A program made the translations under genes and the position numbers. From Cristatella mucedo (taxonomy: Eukaryota > Bryozoa > Phylactolaemata > Cristatellidae), in assembly GCA_009760855.2 (NCBI GenBank), contig WPIO01000355.1, positions 1-64,000 on the forward strand: DNA of 64,000 nucleotides, given 5' to 3'. Every line of letters starts with the position of its first letter. Position 1 is the stretch's first letter. Positions 11,494 to 23,249 of the stretch are shown piece by piece. A model generated the notes under the pieces. That model was not told the DNA's origin. It saw only the letters and a list, made by a program, of their open reading frames with translations, and made no database searches.

Positions 11494-13698
11494 ATGTAGG
11501 GTCTGGTCAGCCATGCTCTTGCGACCGCTCGCTGCATCCTCCTGCTTCTTTTAGCGGCAGGATGGATTGCAGCAACCATTAGTAAACAGCAACGGGTCGG
11601 CCGACTACACCCAGTCAGGACGCCTATTGTCAGTACCTGTCAGTCCACTCAAGGTGCCGAAGAAAAGCCGCCGGCGCCTTGGGTCGCAGCCTACGAGCAA
11701 TACGACGCCATTCGTTGCTCCCGGCTCACACGTGAAGACGCGGCAGAAGAGGAATTCGTTAGCTCGCTCGTCGCTAGCAACTCGGCATCATTCCCGTGCT
11801 ACAGCAATGCCAGTATCGGCTGCATGTCCTGCGCCGAGCAGAGCACCGGCTTCCGGCGTCCGTCTGATGCCACGGTTTCGGAGCTAGACTTCCCGCTCAC
11901 CTACGGACTTAGCTTGCATACGTGAGCAACACAAGTCGAGATCCTGCTGGGAGCTATCTAATGTAATGTAATGTAACGTATCACCGTCAGTAACACCACA
12001 AAGTCATAAATAAAGACCATGTGGGTGTTAAGCAGGAGAGTTTTGTATAGCTCACTCATAGCCTAAGCGGCTTTCGGTGTACATTCGGTACCCAACAGAC
12101 TTCGTCTCACGCAACAAAGAGAAAATGGGAAGCATAGCAGAGTTAGGAGAGCAGTTGAGGTAGTAAGTAGCATAGAAGTAGCAGTTCTCGACCGCTAAAA
12201 AAGATGTGCCATAGTCGGCAGTCGGAGAGTAGATGTCGTGGCGTAAAAATTGTGGAAGCGAGTTCCACAGTTTAGGACCTGCAGAGCTAAAGCTTCTGTC
12301 GCCAACTGTTTTTAGGCGGAGAAATGGGACAGCTAATTTATTGGCCTCACAGGCGCTGAGGGCACGAACAGCCTGAAACTGATGCAGCAGTTCAGCTAGG
12401 CACGAAGGAGCCAAGCCGTGGCGGGCCTTGTGGGTCAGCGAAAGAACTTTGCTCTGTATCCTTTGCTCAACCGGCAACCATCCAAGCTCTTTCAGCAAAG
12501 GTGACACAAGCTCAAACCGCTGGGACTTAAGGACCTGCCTTGCAGGCATAATTATAGTACGCTGTAGTGGCATAATAGCTTTCTTTGATAGATCAGCCAA
12601 AAGGGAATTACAATAATCAAGCCAAGACAGAACTAAAGAGATAGTTAAATTTTTTACAAGCCACTGTGGGAGACAGCTTTTAATCTTGGATAGGGATCGG
12701 ATGTGATGGCTAGCTGTATAGGCAGTCTTTAAAATAAACCTTTTGAAATTGAAGCAGCTGTCGAACACGACACTTAGATTACGAGCACGTGGTGATGGTC
12801 GCTCAATAGCATCACATATTAGAACAGCAAAGCCTTTTAATCCAGCCACACCCTTAGGGTGTCCTATGAGAAGCAGTTCTACCCACCTCCCAACTTCTAC
12901 TGCATACATTCGGATGCCAAGGCAGCGCCCGAGTTTATTTCAGCCATGCTTCGCCTTGACCAATGCTTGCCCAATGTCCGGCTGGCCACGCTCGACGAGG
13001 ACTTCGTCTATGCGAGTGCGTCTAAGATGGAGGCCGATCTCGAGTGCATGCAGCTGGCGAGCAAGTCATCCATAAGGTGGCGCTTTTTCATCAATCGGGC
13101 CGGTCAAGAGCTGCCGCTGAAAATGACCTACGAGTTGGTGCACATGCTAAGCTTAATGAGTGGCTCCTGTCACGTGTACATAGAGAACCCGGCGAATCTG
13201 CAGCAGCAGGTACACTCATTTTGGTGCAAGGACGCCTACAATAAAATGGTTAGATGTCCCCACCCACAGAAGGCAAAGACACCTGCCCCGAAAAACTTGA
13301 TTATCCACAAGAGCTATGCAAACGCCGATATTAGCCGGGCGTTCATCGAGTACCTGCTTCACAAGGGCGGCTTCGCACAGCAGTTGTACGACTGGTTTAG
13401 CAACACGTACGTTCCGGAGAAGCATTACTTCGCGACACTTCTGGCTCTGCTCGACACGCCAGGTGGCGTCTGGCTGCATTCACCGACGCTTGCGGTATAG
13501 TGGGATGGTGGCGGAGGATGCGGCGGCTGCTTCGTTCATGGCATTAACATTTTCGTGTCTGCCGTCCTGCCGCGACTCGGGGCCGGTCGCTAGGAGCCGT
13601 TCGTCAACAACATGCACTTCGATGAGGACCCGATGGCCGTGCACTGACTCGTGGAAATCATACTAGCGAGGGAGGCTGCTGCAAGAACTGGCACCTGA
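11494..13698 (+). pseudogene. GT14 beta-1,6-GlcNAc-transferase pseudogene, split by LINE-A (U1)
   Basis: Homologous along its length to the intact gene at 40136-41419. The ATG at 11494 is followed at once by TAG (11497-11499). The signal-anchor region is still readable (TARCILLLLLAAGWIAATIS, 11530-11590). A Cys codon has become TGA at 11923-11925. A LINE-A fragment splits the gene at 11957-12881. The second half (12882-13500) keeps the donor-domain blocks, including SSIRWRFFINRAGQELPLK and TYVPEKHYFATLLAL. In that block the Glu aligned to the catalytic base is Lys (AAG, 13420-13422). Further stops occur at 13498 (TAG), in the last 60 codons, and at the end (TGA, 13696). It is a dead copy with no product expected. 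Confidence 0.93.
11957..12881 (-). mobile_element. LINE-A 3' fragment inserted in the GT14 pseudogene
   Basis: A 5'-truncated LINE-A, antisense to the pseudogene. Its tail, seen on the plus strand as ATGTAATGTAATGTAACG, starts at 11961. The frame 12052-12877 on the minus strand encodes the C-terminal block (LLKELGWLPVEQRIQSKVLSL, RSFSSAGPKLWNSLP). The 4-bp TCTA is present on both sides (11957-11960 and 12878-12881). Taking out the insert and one TCTA restores alignment with the intact gene across the junction. The open frame suggests a fairly recent insertion. Confidence 0.92.
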
Positions 13699-14560
13699 AG
13701 TCTCCGGCATTCGGCTATTCACGTTTGTGTGTGCAAGATTTCCGGGTTATCTCATTTACCGACTGCTGTAGCTGGCGATGAAGCATATCTGTGTACTAAG
13801 CCAGGCAATGTGAGCCCGGATGGGCTTAAGCCATGCCGCCATAGTATTAGGAGGGTCGGAGTCTTTCGTCCTACCTCGGTGTCCACTGGACGACGTAGCA
13901 ACTGCTGCTGCCACTGCATTTGCCGAAGTACTTTGCCTGTGTGTAGCCACCTTGGAGAAATTGGCACGAGCTAAGGATGCCTGAATCCCTGCAGCAGTGA
14001 GTGGACTCTGGTCACTAGCACCAGGTTCGGCGTGCTGTCGTCACGTGACGGCTGCCTGATAATCGACGTGACGAGCGGACTGCCGACATCCGAGCTGCAC
14101 GTATTTACTAGCCCAAAAAATGTCTGCCAGCGTACTTGCTACTGCGAAACGACCTCGTTCCGCTAGGTCATCTGGTTTGGATGCAACGTAGTGAAGGAGC
14201 CCTGCAGGATGCAATGGAACGCTGATCCGCCAGGAATTCTTTTTTTATCCAGCTTCGTAAAATTAAATGCCAAACAGCTGTTTGGGATCTTATCCAAGTC
14301 TTTTTCGCGGAAGACTTACGGTGCCATTTCACTTACTCCCTAAAGCATGTGGAACGGGGCTATCGTTTCATAAGAACTTGGCTAATGAAGTTTGGACCGT
14401 GGCATTTTGACTTTCTTTGGCTTTCGCTCCTAGCCAGTGGCTGATGTTCACACCTGAACTGGACTTCTGAATCCACGAGAAAAGGTTTGAGTGAGAGTGA
14501 CAGTAAAAGTGAGTGTCACAAAGCACAATGTAGTGCTATTAATTAAAGGGCTCTACCGAA
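13699..14560 (+). repeat. Unit U1, segment F: 3' flank of the GT14 copy
   Basis: About 860 bp that match the 3' flanks of U4 (39270-40135, minus) and U3 (32030-32903, minus). Antisense frames can be read in all three copies (for example 13752-13967), but none starts at ATG and U1 has an indel. I treat the segment as a 3' untranslated or flanking region. An ATTAAA near its far end (14543), shared with U4, is a candidate poly(A) signal. Confidence 0.8.
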
Positions 14561-14584
14561 GGCACATTCATCACCATCCACACC

Positions 14585-14690
14585 AAGGGTCATACCAAGA
14601 TCACTCAAGGGTCACACAAGAGTCACACAAGGGTCACACAAGAGTCACACGATAGTCGCACTATTGCACCACAACAGGGGTCACACACTC
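14585..14690 (+). repeat. Short tandem repeat, 11-bp GGGTCACACAA type
   Basis: About eight to nine imperfect copies of an 11-bp motif alternating AGGGTCACACA and AGAGTCACACA. The motif resembles LINE-B sequence at the point where this LINE-B copy begins (GGGTCACACACTCGACC). The same array stands at the same place in U4 (39165-39265). It therefore arose before the units were copied. Confidence 0.8.
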
Positions 14691-17390
14691 GACCGTATTT
14701 TCTCATACAACTGCACTTTGTCATCACCAATTATCGCCAAATCCTGCTTTACCGACCACATGTAGATCACATTCAATTTACAGTGTGCCCACCTCCTCCT
14801 GCAAACAAACCTTTGAATCGCGTAACCTTAAGAACATTGACATTGACGATGTCCGTGCGAGAATATCTGCCTCACCTCTGCTGCTCAGTTCTCCCTGCGA
14901 TATGTCATCATTGGTAGATAGCTACAACACGACACTAGCTGGCATGCTCGACGAGTTAGCACCTCTGACAAAGGGCACAGTGTGCCTCGCCTCGACGGCT
15001 TGTGGTTTGCCACGGACGTTAAACTAGCCAGGCCTACTAAGCCCAAGCTTGAAAAATCATTGACAAGATCAGGACTGACGGTCCATTGACAGGCATATGA
15101 AGACTACTGTAAGTCTCGCCAATCTATCCTAACAATGGCTAAGTCTAGATTCTATAGAGACATTTTGAATCACAGATACACACTTAAAAAATGCTGTTGT
15201 CGACGATTTAACATCTCTTGAACAGCATCCATATTAGCTCCTTACCTGATGATCTTTGTGATGATCTAGCCGAATGCTTTTTTTTATTCTTTTTTTTAAC
15301 ATAAAATAGACAGGATTATGGAATCCATCCCAGCGATGACAACCACACAGCGAGAATGATGTTCCTCGATTCCTGGTCGAATCTTAATGTCAGCATTTAG
15401 GCAGGTCACTAGTGATATAGTTCTGAAATTCGTATCCCAATCAAAGAAGACGACGGGCTTTCTAGACCAATTTCCCACTGTCCTGCACCTACGTTGCATT
15501 GATCTGCTGCTGCCATGCATAACTAACATCATTAATATGTCATTAGCCTCAGGTCATGTCCCAGCACCAATCAAATAGGCTGTAGTCAGGCCACTTCTAA
15601 GGAAATCTAGACTAGACCAAGAGTACTTGAGCACCTACCGCCATGTATCCCTTCTACCCTTCCCATAAAAGACACTGGAACTGGTCGTGGCGGACCAGCT
15701 GACCTAATATATCGAAACTTCACACCTTGCTAGTAATTTCCAGTCAGGCTTTAGAGCTAATAACTCCACAGAGTCAGCATTGCTTAGGGTATACAACGAC
15801 CTACTTATGAATGCAGACGTGGGTAGTGTCTCTGCTCGTTTCGCTCGATGTGTAGGCAGCTTTTGATATCATCAGTCACAAAGTTCTTCTAGAGTGCCTC
15901 TGATTTCGCCTGGGCATCACTGGCACTGCTCTGCAATTGTACGGGCCATATCTCAGTTGGAGGCTCCAGAGTATTGACGAGAATGGACAAAGATCAACCA
16001 CAGTAACTCTGAAATACAGGGTACCTCGGGGCTCCGTGCAAGGTCCGTTTCTTTTCACAGTTTATACTCTCCCTCTTGCTGATGTGATTGACAAGCACTA
16101 GGCTTTTACCTCTTTGCAGAGCCGTAATGGCTCACTAGGTAAGGCGGTTGCTTTTCACGACCTCGGCCTTGAGGTTGTGGGTTCGAATCCTGTGGTGGGC
16201 GATTCTTTATCGCCACTGCAAGCTGTGGTGATAGCCGTCAAGGCTCTTCTGTCGCTTAAAAAAAAGAGGCTGTTAAATCAGCTAGTATTTTTTTGCAGAT
16301 GACACTCAGTTTAACCTTCGCTTTGATCCCTCCCAGCCTTCGAGCACCTCAAGTTCTCTCAACTCACTTGCTGCATGCATTGATGACATCCGCACGTGGA
16401 TGGCAGCCAACTTTTTAAAACCAAACAATGATAATGCTACCTTACTAGTAATTAGAAAACCCAGTGTGATTCACGAATTGGAAAGGCTGTCGCTCAAAAA
16501 TCGCTCTTTCAGCAAAACTCCTGTTGGACCAGCTTCAAATTTAGGTGTCATATTCCAAAGCGACCTCTCGTTAGACGACCATATTAGCTTCACTGTCAAA
16601 TCTGCTTACTGTTAGGTTCACTTCATTGCTAACATTCGGGCTTGTTCAGATGACGATACCACGTCAAAGTTTGTTCGTGCATTTGTGATAACCTGTCTCG
16701 ACTGCCACAACTCGCAGCCTAATGGCCTACCATCGTGTGCGAGCAGGCGATTACAGCCGGTGCAAACTTTTGCAGCTCGGCTTGTCTGTCGTGAGCTTCG
16801 CAGTTTCCACATTACGCCACTTCCTGCCGACCTGCACTGGCTACCAGTCAAGTAACGGTTGGACTTGAAGATTTTGTCGCTCACTTTTAGGTTACTTTTT
16901 TTTTTGTCTCCAGCATATCTCTCAGGTGTGCTCCCCATCAGGGCAACCATCGTATCACCCGCTTTACGGAATGCAACAGTCTACAAATACCTCGTACAAA
17001 CCTCAAATCCTTTGCAGATCATGCATTCAGTTCGTTTGCTCCAAAAGCCTATGGATTCCTCCCGACCAGCGTCAGGACATCCCCCGACCTGACCGCATTA
17101 AAAAGAACTTCAAAACACATCTATGTAGGACAGCATTTAGTGGGTCCCTGTGATTGATCCTTCATGTGCTAATGCGAGCTGAGAATGAACAAGCTGCTAC
17201 TAACCACCTTTGCATGCTGACCCTGTTCAGGTCACCAATAACCTTGTTCTTCACGTTGTTTGTTTATCTAGCATAAAATTACTCACCATTCAATCCCATT
17301 TCCCTTTGCTGCATATGTTCAGCGCCTAGAGTGAGCTTGAGTTGTCTGAGGACACTGTATCAAGTGCATTATTATTAACATTATAGTACC
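14680..17390 (+). mobile_element. LINE-B, 5'-truncated, downstream of U1
   Basis: Starts at the endonuclease end (RIFSYNCTLSSPIIAKSC-like translation near 14695). It continues through linker and RT remnants, and reaches the C-terminal region near 16640-17150. The 3' end near 17325-17385 carries GCGCCTAGAGTGAGC and a short ATTATTATT tail. A SINE interrupts the RT at 16120-16289. Many stops and indels make it inactive. It has the same position and orientation relative to the GT14 copy as the LINE-B of U4, so the insertion predates the copying of the unit. Confidence 0.87.
16120..16289 (+). mobile_element. tRNA-derived SINE
   Basis: A roughly 170-bp insert in LINE-B. It has a polymerase III A box TGGCTCACTAGG at 16128-16139 and a B box GGTTCGAATCC at 16180-16190, 40 bp apart, as in tRNA-derived SINEs. 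The non-tRNA body follows, then a short A-rich stretch. Flanks TCTTTGCAG (16111-16119) and TTTTTGCAG (16290-16298) look like a 9-bp target duplication with one mismatch. LINE-B copies at 23.37 and 60.42 kb are uninterrupted here. A functional tRNA is excluded because no 3' acceptor stem pairs with the 5' end. Confidence 0.8.
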
Positions 17391-17399
17391 TTAACCTCA

Positions 17400-18660
17400 T
17401 ATAAAATTATCTGTTTTGAGCATTTTACAACACTTGTAAGTAAGCACGCCTTCAGGTATGCATTTAAGAATTCTAAAGCAGCCATATTGACGATTCAAGG
17501 GACAATTTCTGTATTCTGACAATACGCCAGTGCTTAGCTGCAGCAAGGTGGTCCTGATCCGACGTGGTTTTAACACATGCCGGTATCGTTCCTCCTCTAA
17601 CCAGCTGGTGAACCGATGCTGGATGTATCATCCGGGCGGGCCAGTCGTGGAAGGGGACTACAGTGGACGACAGAGACGACGGGAGAAATGCTTCCATCTA
17701 CTCTGTAAACCGGTCGACGTCGACTGCCGGTCTTGGCTGTTCCAGAACCAAACTACTGTGATATTTTAGTGCATAATTACAGTATAAAAACAGAGTCGGC
17801 AGTAAAATGTGTTTTACAAGCTTTTTTTCCTAGAGAGTCAATTTGTGGGATGCCGTGACGTCAGCATAGTGATTTAGATACTTTTAGAGCACACTGTTCG
17901 ATAATTTCCTTTCAAAAAGCTGAGTTTCGGGGTAGCTGCTCACTCTTCTAAGTAATTTATTAAGAAGAGGAGATGGTGCGAGGCCTTAAAAAATGAAGAA
18001 AACACGCCATAATCAGGAAAACATACTGCGTCTGTGTCGTTGCAAGACGGTTCAATAAGTAGAATCTACTGAAGCCCTGTCTTGTTCAGCAACCGAAGAA
18101 TGCATCTGGTGGACCACTGACCGGCATCCTGTCGACATGTCTAGACCTGTCGGGCTTAGATGCACATAAATAACATGAGTGTTCACACGACTCATTTAAG
18201 CTTTCCTTGTATGATTCTCCTCTTTACCTAGATCATTGAATGCTGTCGGTGCACAAAGCTGAAGCCACATTCAGGTCGACATTGCTTGCTAAGTGCAAAG
18301 AAATCCAGGCCAATAATAAGCAGTCCTTTACAGTCTGTTTACATAAGCTTGTATTACCTATTGAGACCTTTGAAGCACTTCATTGTCTTTGTGCTGGAGA
18401 TATTTGTCTAATAACTGGAATGGCTGTGTAGAGCAAGCTGACCAGTCTGGTCCATTATTTCCTATTGACTAGCCTGACTCAGTATAGAGAAAGTGGTTTG
18501 TATGCGGTAGGCCCAGCATGCAGCATTAGACGGACATGCAACCGAGGACATGCGAACAGGAAAGACGAGATTGCTAGAAGCTCGGGTGCGACAGGTGCTT
18601 TGCTATGTATTGGTGGAGGCCATGAGCACTGTACTTTAGCCATGGCTTGAGAAGCAGCTG
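17400..18660 (+). repeat. Unit U2, segment C (long form)
   Basis: Matches segment C of the other units. Its first 600 bp (17.4-18.0 kb) correspond to about 44.6-45.25 kb on the minus strand and are not present at 9.6 kb. It abuts the end of LINE-B of U1, the same LINE-B/C junction as between U4 and U3 at 38.2 kb. No gene is supported; the frame 17473-17697 on the minus strand is not shared with the other copies. Confidence 0.75.
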
Positions 18661-19022
18661 CAGCATAAGTAGACTAGTGTGGGCGAGTTAAATTACAGAA
18701 CGCTCAGAATATGTAGTTGATATGAATGACTCGTACACCGCATATCTTATTTCACTTTATGATCGTGGAAGCTCCGTAGGGGAGTCTTGCTAGTGTTATA
18801 CGTAATACTTTAAGCTTCAGGCTTTCCAAAATAAAAGCGTCTCAGACAAGCCAGTCAAAGCTTTAGTACCACCAAGTCCACAATAGTGTACCTCGGTTGA
18901 CGTATTACTTTATACATCAGCCATTAGATGCTTGCTGTGTGAAGCTCTCACATTGCCACTCGGCATTACGATCTGCCTGTCGTTAGAGTTACATGTGCAG
19001 TAGCTACTTTATACAAAATCGT
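18660..19022 (+). repeat. Unit U2, segment D
   Basis: Matches 62.0-62.5 kb (plus), 43.44-43.88 kb (minus), 37.16-37.43 kb (minus) and 49.13-49.5 kb (minus). A landmark is TCGTGGAAGCTCCG near 18764. The segment is cut off at 19022 by LINE-B, and segment E of this unit is not found after it. Confidence 0.75.
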
Positions 19023-20800
19023 TAATAATAATAATAATAACAATAAACGCACTTAATAAAGCGCCTTCAGAGAACTCGATCTCTCTCTAAGCGCTTGACT
19101 TTTGATATAAAGGGAAACGCGATTGAATGGTAAGTAATTTCATGCTAGATGAACAGACAATATGAATAAAATGGATAGGAGTGACATGCACTGGGTCAGC
19201 ATGCAAATGTGGTTAGTAGCAGCAAGCACGGTGATAGCATGCAAAAGCACATCAAGGACGAATCACAGGGACCTACTAATGCAGTCCTACGTGGGTGTCT
19301 TTTGAAGTTCTATATAAATGTGGTCAGGTCGGGAGATGTTCTGATGCAGGTCGGGTGGGAGTTCTAGGCTTTGGGAACATCCGAACTAGATGCATGGTCT
19401 CCAAAAGATTGGTAGTTTGTACGGGGTATTTGTAGACTGTTGGCTTCCAAAAAGCGGATGGTTTTTTGCTTGGCCTGATGGGGGAGTAGATCTGAGAGAT
19501 AGGCTGGAGCCAAAGAATGAAGTGACAAAAAAGTGAGCGACAAAACCTTGAAGTCGATACGTTCCTTGACTGGGAGACAGTGCAGGTCAGCGAAATGCAG
19601 TTTAATGTGGTAACAGCAACGCTCACGACAGACATCTCTAGTTTCAGAGTTTTGCACCAGCTGCAATCGCCTGATCGAACACGCGGGTAGGCCAGTAAGC
19701 AGTGAGTTGCAGAAGTCGAGACGGGGAGTCACGAATGCATGGACCAAATTTGGACGTGGTAACCTTATCTAAACAACCCGAATTGTAGCAATACAATGAA
19801 GCTGAAAATGGACAGATTTGACTGTGGAGCTGATATGGTCGCCTAAAGAGAGGTCGCTTTAGAATATGAAACCTGGATTTTGAGATGCTTTAACAGGAGA
19901 TATGCTTGCAGGGCAAATTTTGAGCCTCAGCCTTTCCAATTTGTGAATCAGACTACGTTGGCCCATAACTAGTAAGTTGGTTTTACCATTATTTAGTTTT
20001 AGAAAATTTGCTGCCATCTATGTGGGGATGTCATCAATACATGGAGCAAGTAAGTTAAGAGAATTTGAGGTACTCGATGGCTGGGAGGGATCAAAGCAAA
20101 GGTGAAACAGAGTGTCATCCGCATAGAAGTGAAAGTATGGATTGTGCTCGCCAATCATATCAGCAAAAGGAAGAGTATTAACCGTGAACAGAACCGGACC
20201 TAGCACGGAGCAGTGAGGTACCCCATATTTCAAAGATATCTCTGATGATCTTTGTCCATTCACGTCAATACTCTGGAGTCTGCCACTGAGATAGGACCTG
20301 AACCACTGCAGAGCAGTGCCAGTGACACCCAGGCGAGGTGAAAAGCTCTCTAGAAGAACTTTGGGATCGTCAGTATCAAAAGCTGCCTAAAGATCGAGCA
20401 AAACAAGCAGAGACACTCTACCCGTGTTTCTTTCATTTTAATCAAGTTCACTTCATTTAGTGTTGCTTTCTTGAGAATTTGCCTGACTACAGCTTTTTTG
20501 AACGGTGCTGGGACACGACCAGAGGCTAATGACATATGACTGATGTTAGTTATGCATGGCAGCAGCAGATCAATGCAACTTCGGAGCAGGACAGACGAAA
20601 ACGGTTCCACAGGACTTGTACAGACTATCGGAAGTTGGTCGGAATTCAGGTTACAGCACAATGACCCAATGCCCCCTGTGGCCATTAAATTAGGTGAGCA
20701 GCTAATGCACTGTCTTATGAAGTGCCGATGGTGTTCAGAAGCTAAAACTATGTCGCAAGGAGTTCTGCTAAACACACTAGTGCCGATCGGTTGCAGATTT
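19022..20800 (-). mobile_element. LINE-B, minus strand
   Basis: The 3' end is at 19022 with (TAA)n, followed by GCGCCTTCAGAGAACTCG, the complement of the family's 3' signature. C-terminal frames lie at 19324-19747 ([19 protein letters not shown]). An intact YADD box stands in HFYADDTLFHLCF near 20125-20095. RT N-terminal pieces follow at 20350-20775 (CIDLLLPCITNISHMSLASGRVPAPFKKAV), with an internal deletion near 20430-20450. The sequence expected on the far side of a clean insertion into segment D/E is not found, so the 5' side was rearranged. Confidence 0.85.
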
Positions 20801-21500
20801 CAGCCGTAAAAAAGAAAGATGTTCGCATACTTGTGCCTGTTGATGATCAACCGATAATCTTATTTGCTAATTTATGTGAGGCTAAAAATTCTACCTTTAA
20901 AAACTCTCTTAAAACTGCCGCCCAATACCTCCTGATGGTCACTACAATTTACTGACCCTTTGCATTAAGCCTAGAAAATATCTCTATGGGAACCAACTTG
21001 ACTAGCTTTACGAGCATCGCAAGCAAGCATCTTGCCATGATCTACAAGCAGTAATCACTCAGTAAAGCTCTTCCCTATAGAGAACTTGGCTAGTTGTGGA
21101 ATTTCCCTTTTGTGACAAAGTGCCCTCGATGCATCAACTTCAAAAGACGAAGAAAGGAAAAACACCCCATGAAACCTCGCAATAAACTACACAAAAACCA
21201 CCTCGGTCGTCCCTAAAGAAGGGCACTCATTTTCAAGTCTTGAGTGACCTCCCTGTCGTGGCCGTGCTATTGTAAGAAACTCAGCTAAATCTTGAAATTT
21301 ATAAAGTTCTCTTAGGTTCTTGCTGCGAGCCACAGGAAGATATGCGCATCTTTTACGAAGCGGTGCGGTTTGAATTCCACCACGAATAGTCTATTAGTAT
21401 TGTGCCACTAACCAAAACTAGAAGGGATTCTAGCAGCATCGAATAGACCGGGTACCTACTGCTAAGGCATAGCCGACATTTCCGATTGAAGATGTTTGTG
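20800..21500. other. Unclassified noncoding stretch
   Basis: AT-rich sequence without a supported open frame. A weak B-box-like GGTTTGAATTCC at 21368 has no convincing A box. I see no match to the duplicated units that I can align by eye. Confidence 0.4.
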
Positions 21501-22200
21501 ACACCACTTCAAATCTTGTACTTTTACCATTTCAATTCTAAAGTTTCATTCTTTGAGCATAGATGTATGAAGCTCACGTTAGATTTGGTAAGGTCGAGGT
21601 ATTTAACCAAATTTGTACACAGCTATGATTGGGGAAGTGTCGCTTAAAGTTATCTGATGCGTTTGTGAAATGGCAATATGGCTCGTGAAATGCTTCCTTG
21701 CCGTGTGACTTGTTACTAACTCCTGGACATGTCTGAATTCTCTCCGGAGATTTGGCATTGTTGCGGAAAGCTCAGGGTGGTGTGACACTCTCGTGAAGGA
21801 TGAATGAACGTGTGGGTAAATAAATGTTGCGTACTCTGTCGCCAGTTAGGTGTTTGGAAGATTCCAGCAGGAAAAAGTTGTGGTTGTTTGCTAGGCAAGC
21901 TGTTCTAATCACAGTCAGGAAAATACAAACTTCAACACATTTTCCTTATCTGCCTGCCGCTAAAAACATTAAATTATCTAACTCTGAGAATATGTCACAT
22001 ATTCGCTAATACTGCACTAGCAACTGTATCTTAAGCAAACATATTGTCAAATTAAACTTCAAGATTTACATTTCTGCGTTCGAAAGTGAAATGAGGTGTA
22101 AAGAACTAGCGGAGGCTCTCTGATAGGCGTGCTGAATGAAGTATACTTTGTAGGCTGCACGCATACAAGTAGAAAGGGATTGATTTGCAAGTATTTACCT
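21500..22200 (-). repeat. Segment F-distal, detached copy
   Basis: Aligns with 31.19-32.03 kb and 47.58-48.57 kb in the same text direction. Shared landmarks include AGAAGCTCACAC/TAGATTTGG-type sequence near 21570, GGGGAAGTGTCGCTT near 21632, and GTTCGAAAGTGAAATGAGGT near 22079. In U3 this block lies at the far 3' side of the GT14 copy. Here no GT14 sequence follows. Confidence 0.65.
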
Positions 22201-22475
22201 CAAAATATGTAAAGGATATCTGGGGAATTGGTAGTATCGCTGTGATATTATAACTCAAATACAAATCTTTCCCACACACCCATGAATAGCAGCCACATAA
22301 TCTAAATTGTTTGTTTGAGGTACCTCATCCGTTACACTTCAATCGATATAACTGCATCGTGCTGTGCCTACGTGATCCATACTACTTCCCGTTCTGCCAA
22401 AACTCTAGATCTGCGTACAAGGCGTATGTTTGAGTGTTCCGTAACATCAACACCACACAATTCAGATGTATAGCT
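22200..22475. other. Unclassified noncoding stretch
   Basis: No supported open frame, RNA gene or match to the other repeats was seen. Confidence 0.4.
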
Positions 22476-23245
22476 GCCTTAATAACAGAAGCCACGGTTT
22501 TGGTGACGTTGCAGCTACTCTCTATTTGCTCTAGGCGCGAGGGAGTATGGGAAAGGCACGCTGAACCTAGGACTAAAAAAATGAATCGAGATCCACCAAC
22601 CAGAACTGCCACATTTTACGTTATGTAGCTAATTCGAGAGGACCTACCTGGTTCAGCAGCAGCATTCAGTTGCACCCGATGTTGTTCAATAGCCTCGTTT
22701 CGCCGTGGAAGTCGCGAGATGATGTCGCATCGCAGAAGCAAAGGCATTCACTTTTAGGCCAACTTTTTCGGGCGGATATTTATGGATGGACATTTTTGGG
22801 CTGGCGAAGAATACGAGCTGCAAGCTCGGTGCAGGTCGCGGCTCGGCGCTTTGACCGACGGGCAGTCCCTGCGTTTCGGTTGCTTGATGAACTCAGTGAA
22901 GTCAAGCGGTGCTGGTCCCGAAAGCCAGAATTCAGGAATCCTCCGTTCCTGCCAATTCGTCCTGGCGTTCGAAATACGAAACTTACTTGCAGAGTCAGTC
23001 GCAGCAGCTGGGGTGGCATCACAGCTGTGGGAAGCTCCCCGGCACAGAGCTTGACGAGATTACGGCTTTTCTTCGCCATGTATCTCAGTTGAGAGCTCCC
23101 TCGCCTCCCGCCACTAAGCGCTCGCACTGAGACGGCAGAAGGAGATGGCTGAATCGTTCAGTTGAGGCTGAGATCAGGCTCGAGACCGACCAACTGGAAG
23201 ACGGTGGCGACAAAGCTCAGGCTCAACCGGGCTCACAGAGTGACG
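22475..23245. repeat. Repeat G, copy 1 (unidentified, about 770 bp)
   Basis: Direct repeat of 28757-29525, clearly similar along its length. It is more GC-rich than its surroundings in the second half. Both copies share CCTTAATAACA at the start and CACGCTGAACCT, GCGGTGCTGGTCCCG and AACCGGGC near the end. Frames are open on both strands in the GC-rich part (22780-23127 minus; 22670-23092 plus), but reading frames are not kept in parallel in the second copy. I see no reverse transcriptase, transposase, terminal repeat or target duplication. Confidence 0.75.
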
Positions 23246-23249
23246 TTAG

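Noticed and set aside
14585-14690. Regular short repeats resembling a CRISPR array
   Set aside because: The units are 11 bp, contiguous and without spacers, in an animal genome; it is a simple tandem repeat.
21340-21400. B-box-like GGTTTGAATTCC suggesting a tRNA or SINE
   Set aside because: No matching A box or acceptor stem could be placed; flanks show no target duplication.
22670-23130. Several overlapping frames in repeat G
   Set aside because: Frames are open on both strands and are not kept in step in the second copy at 28989-29268; likely a GC-composition effect.
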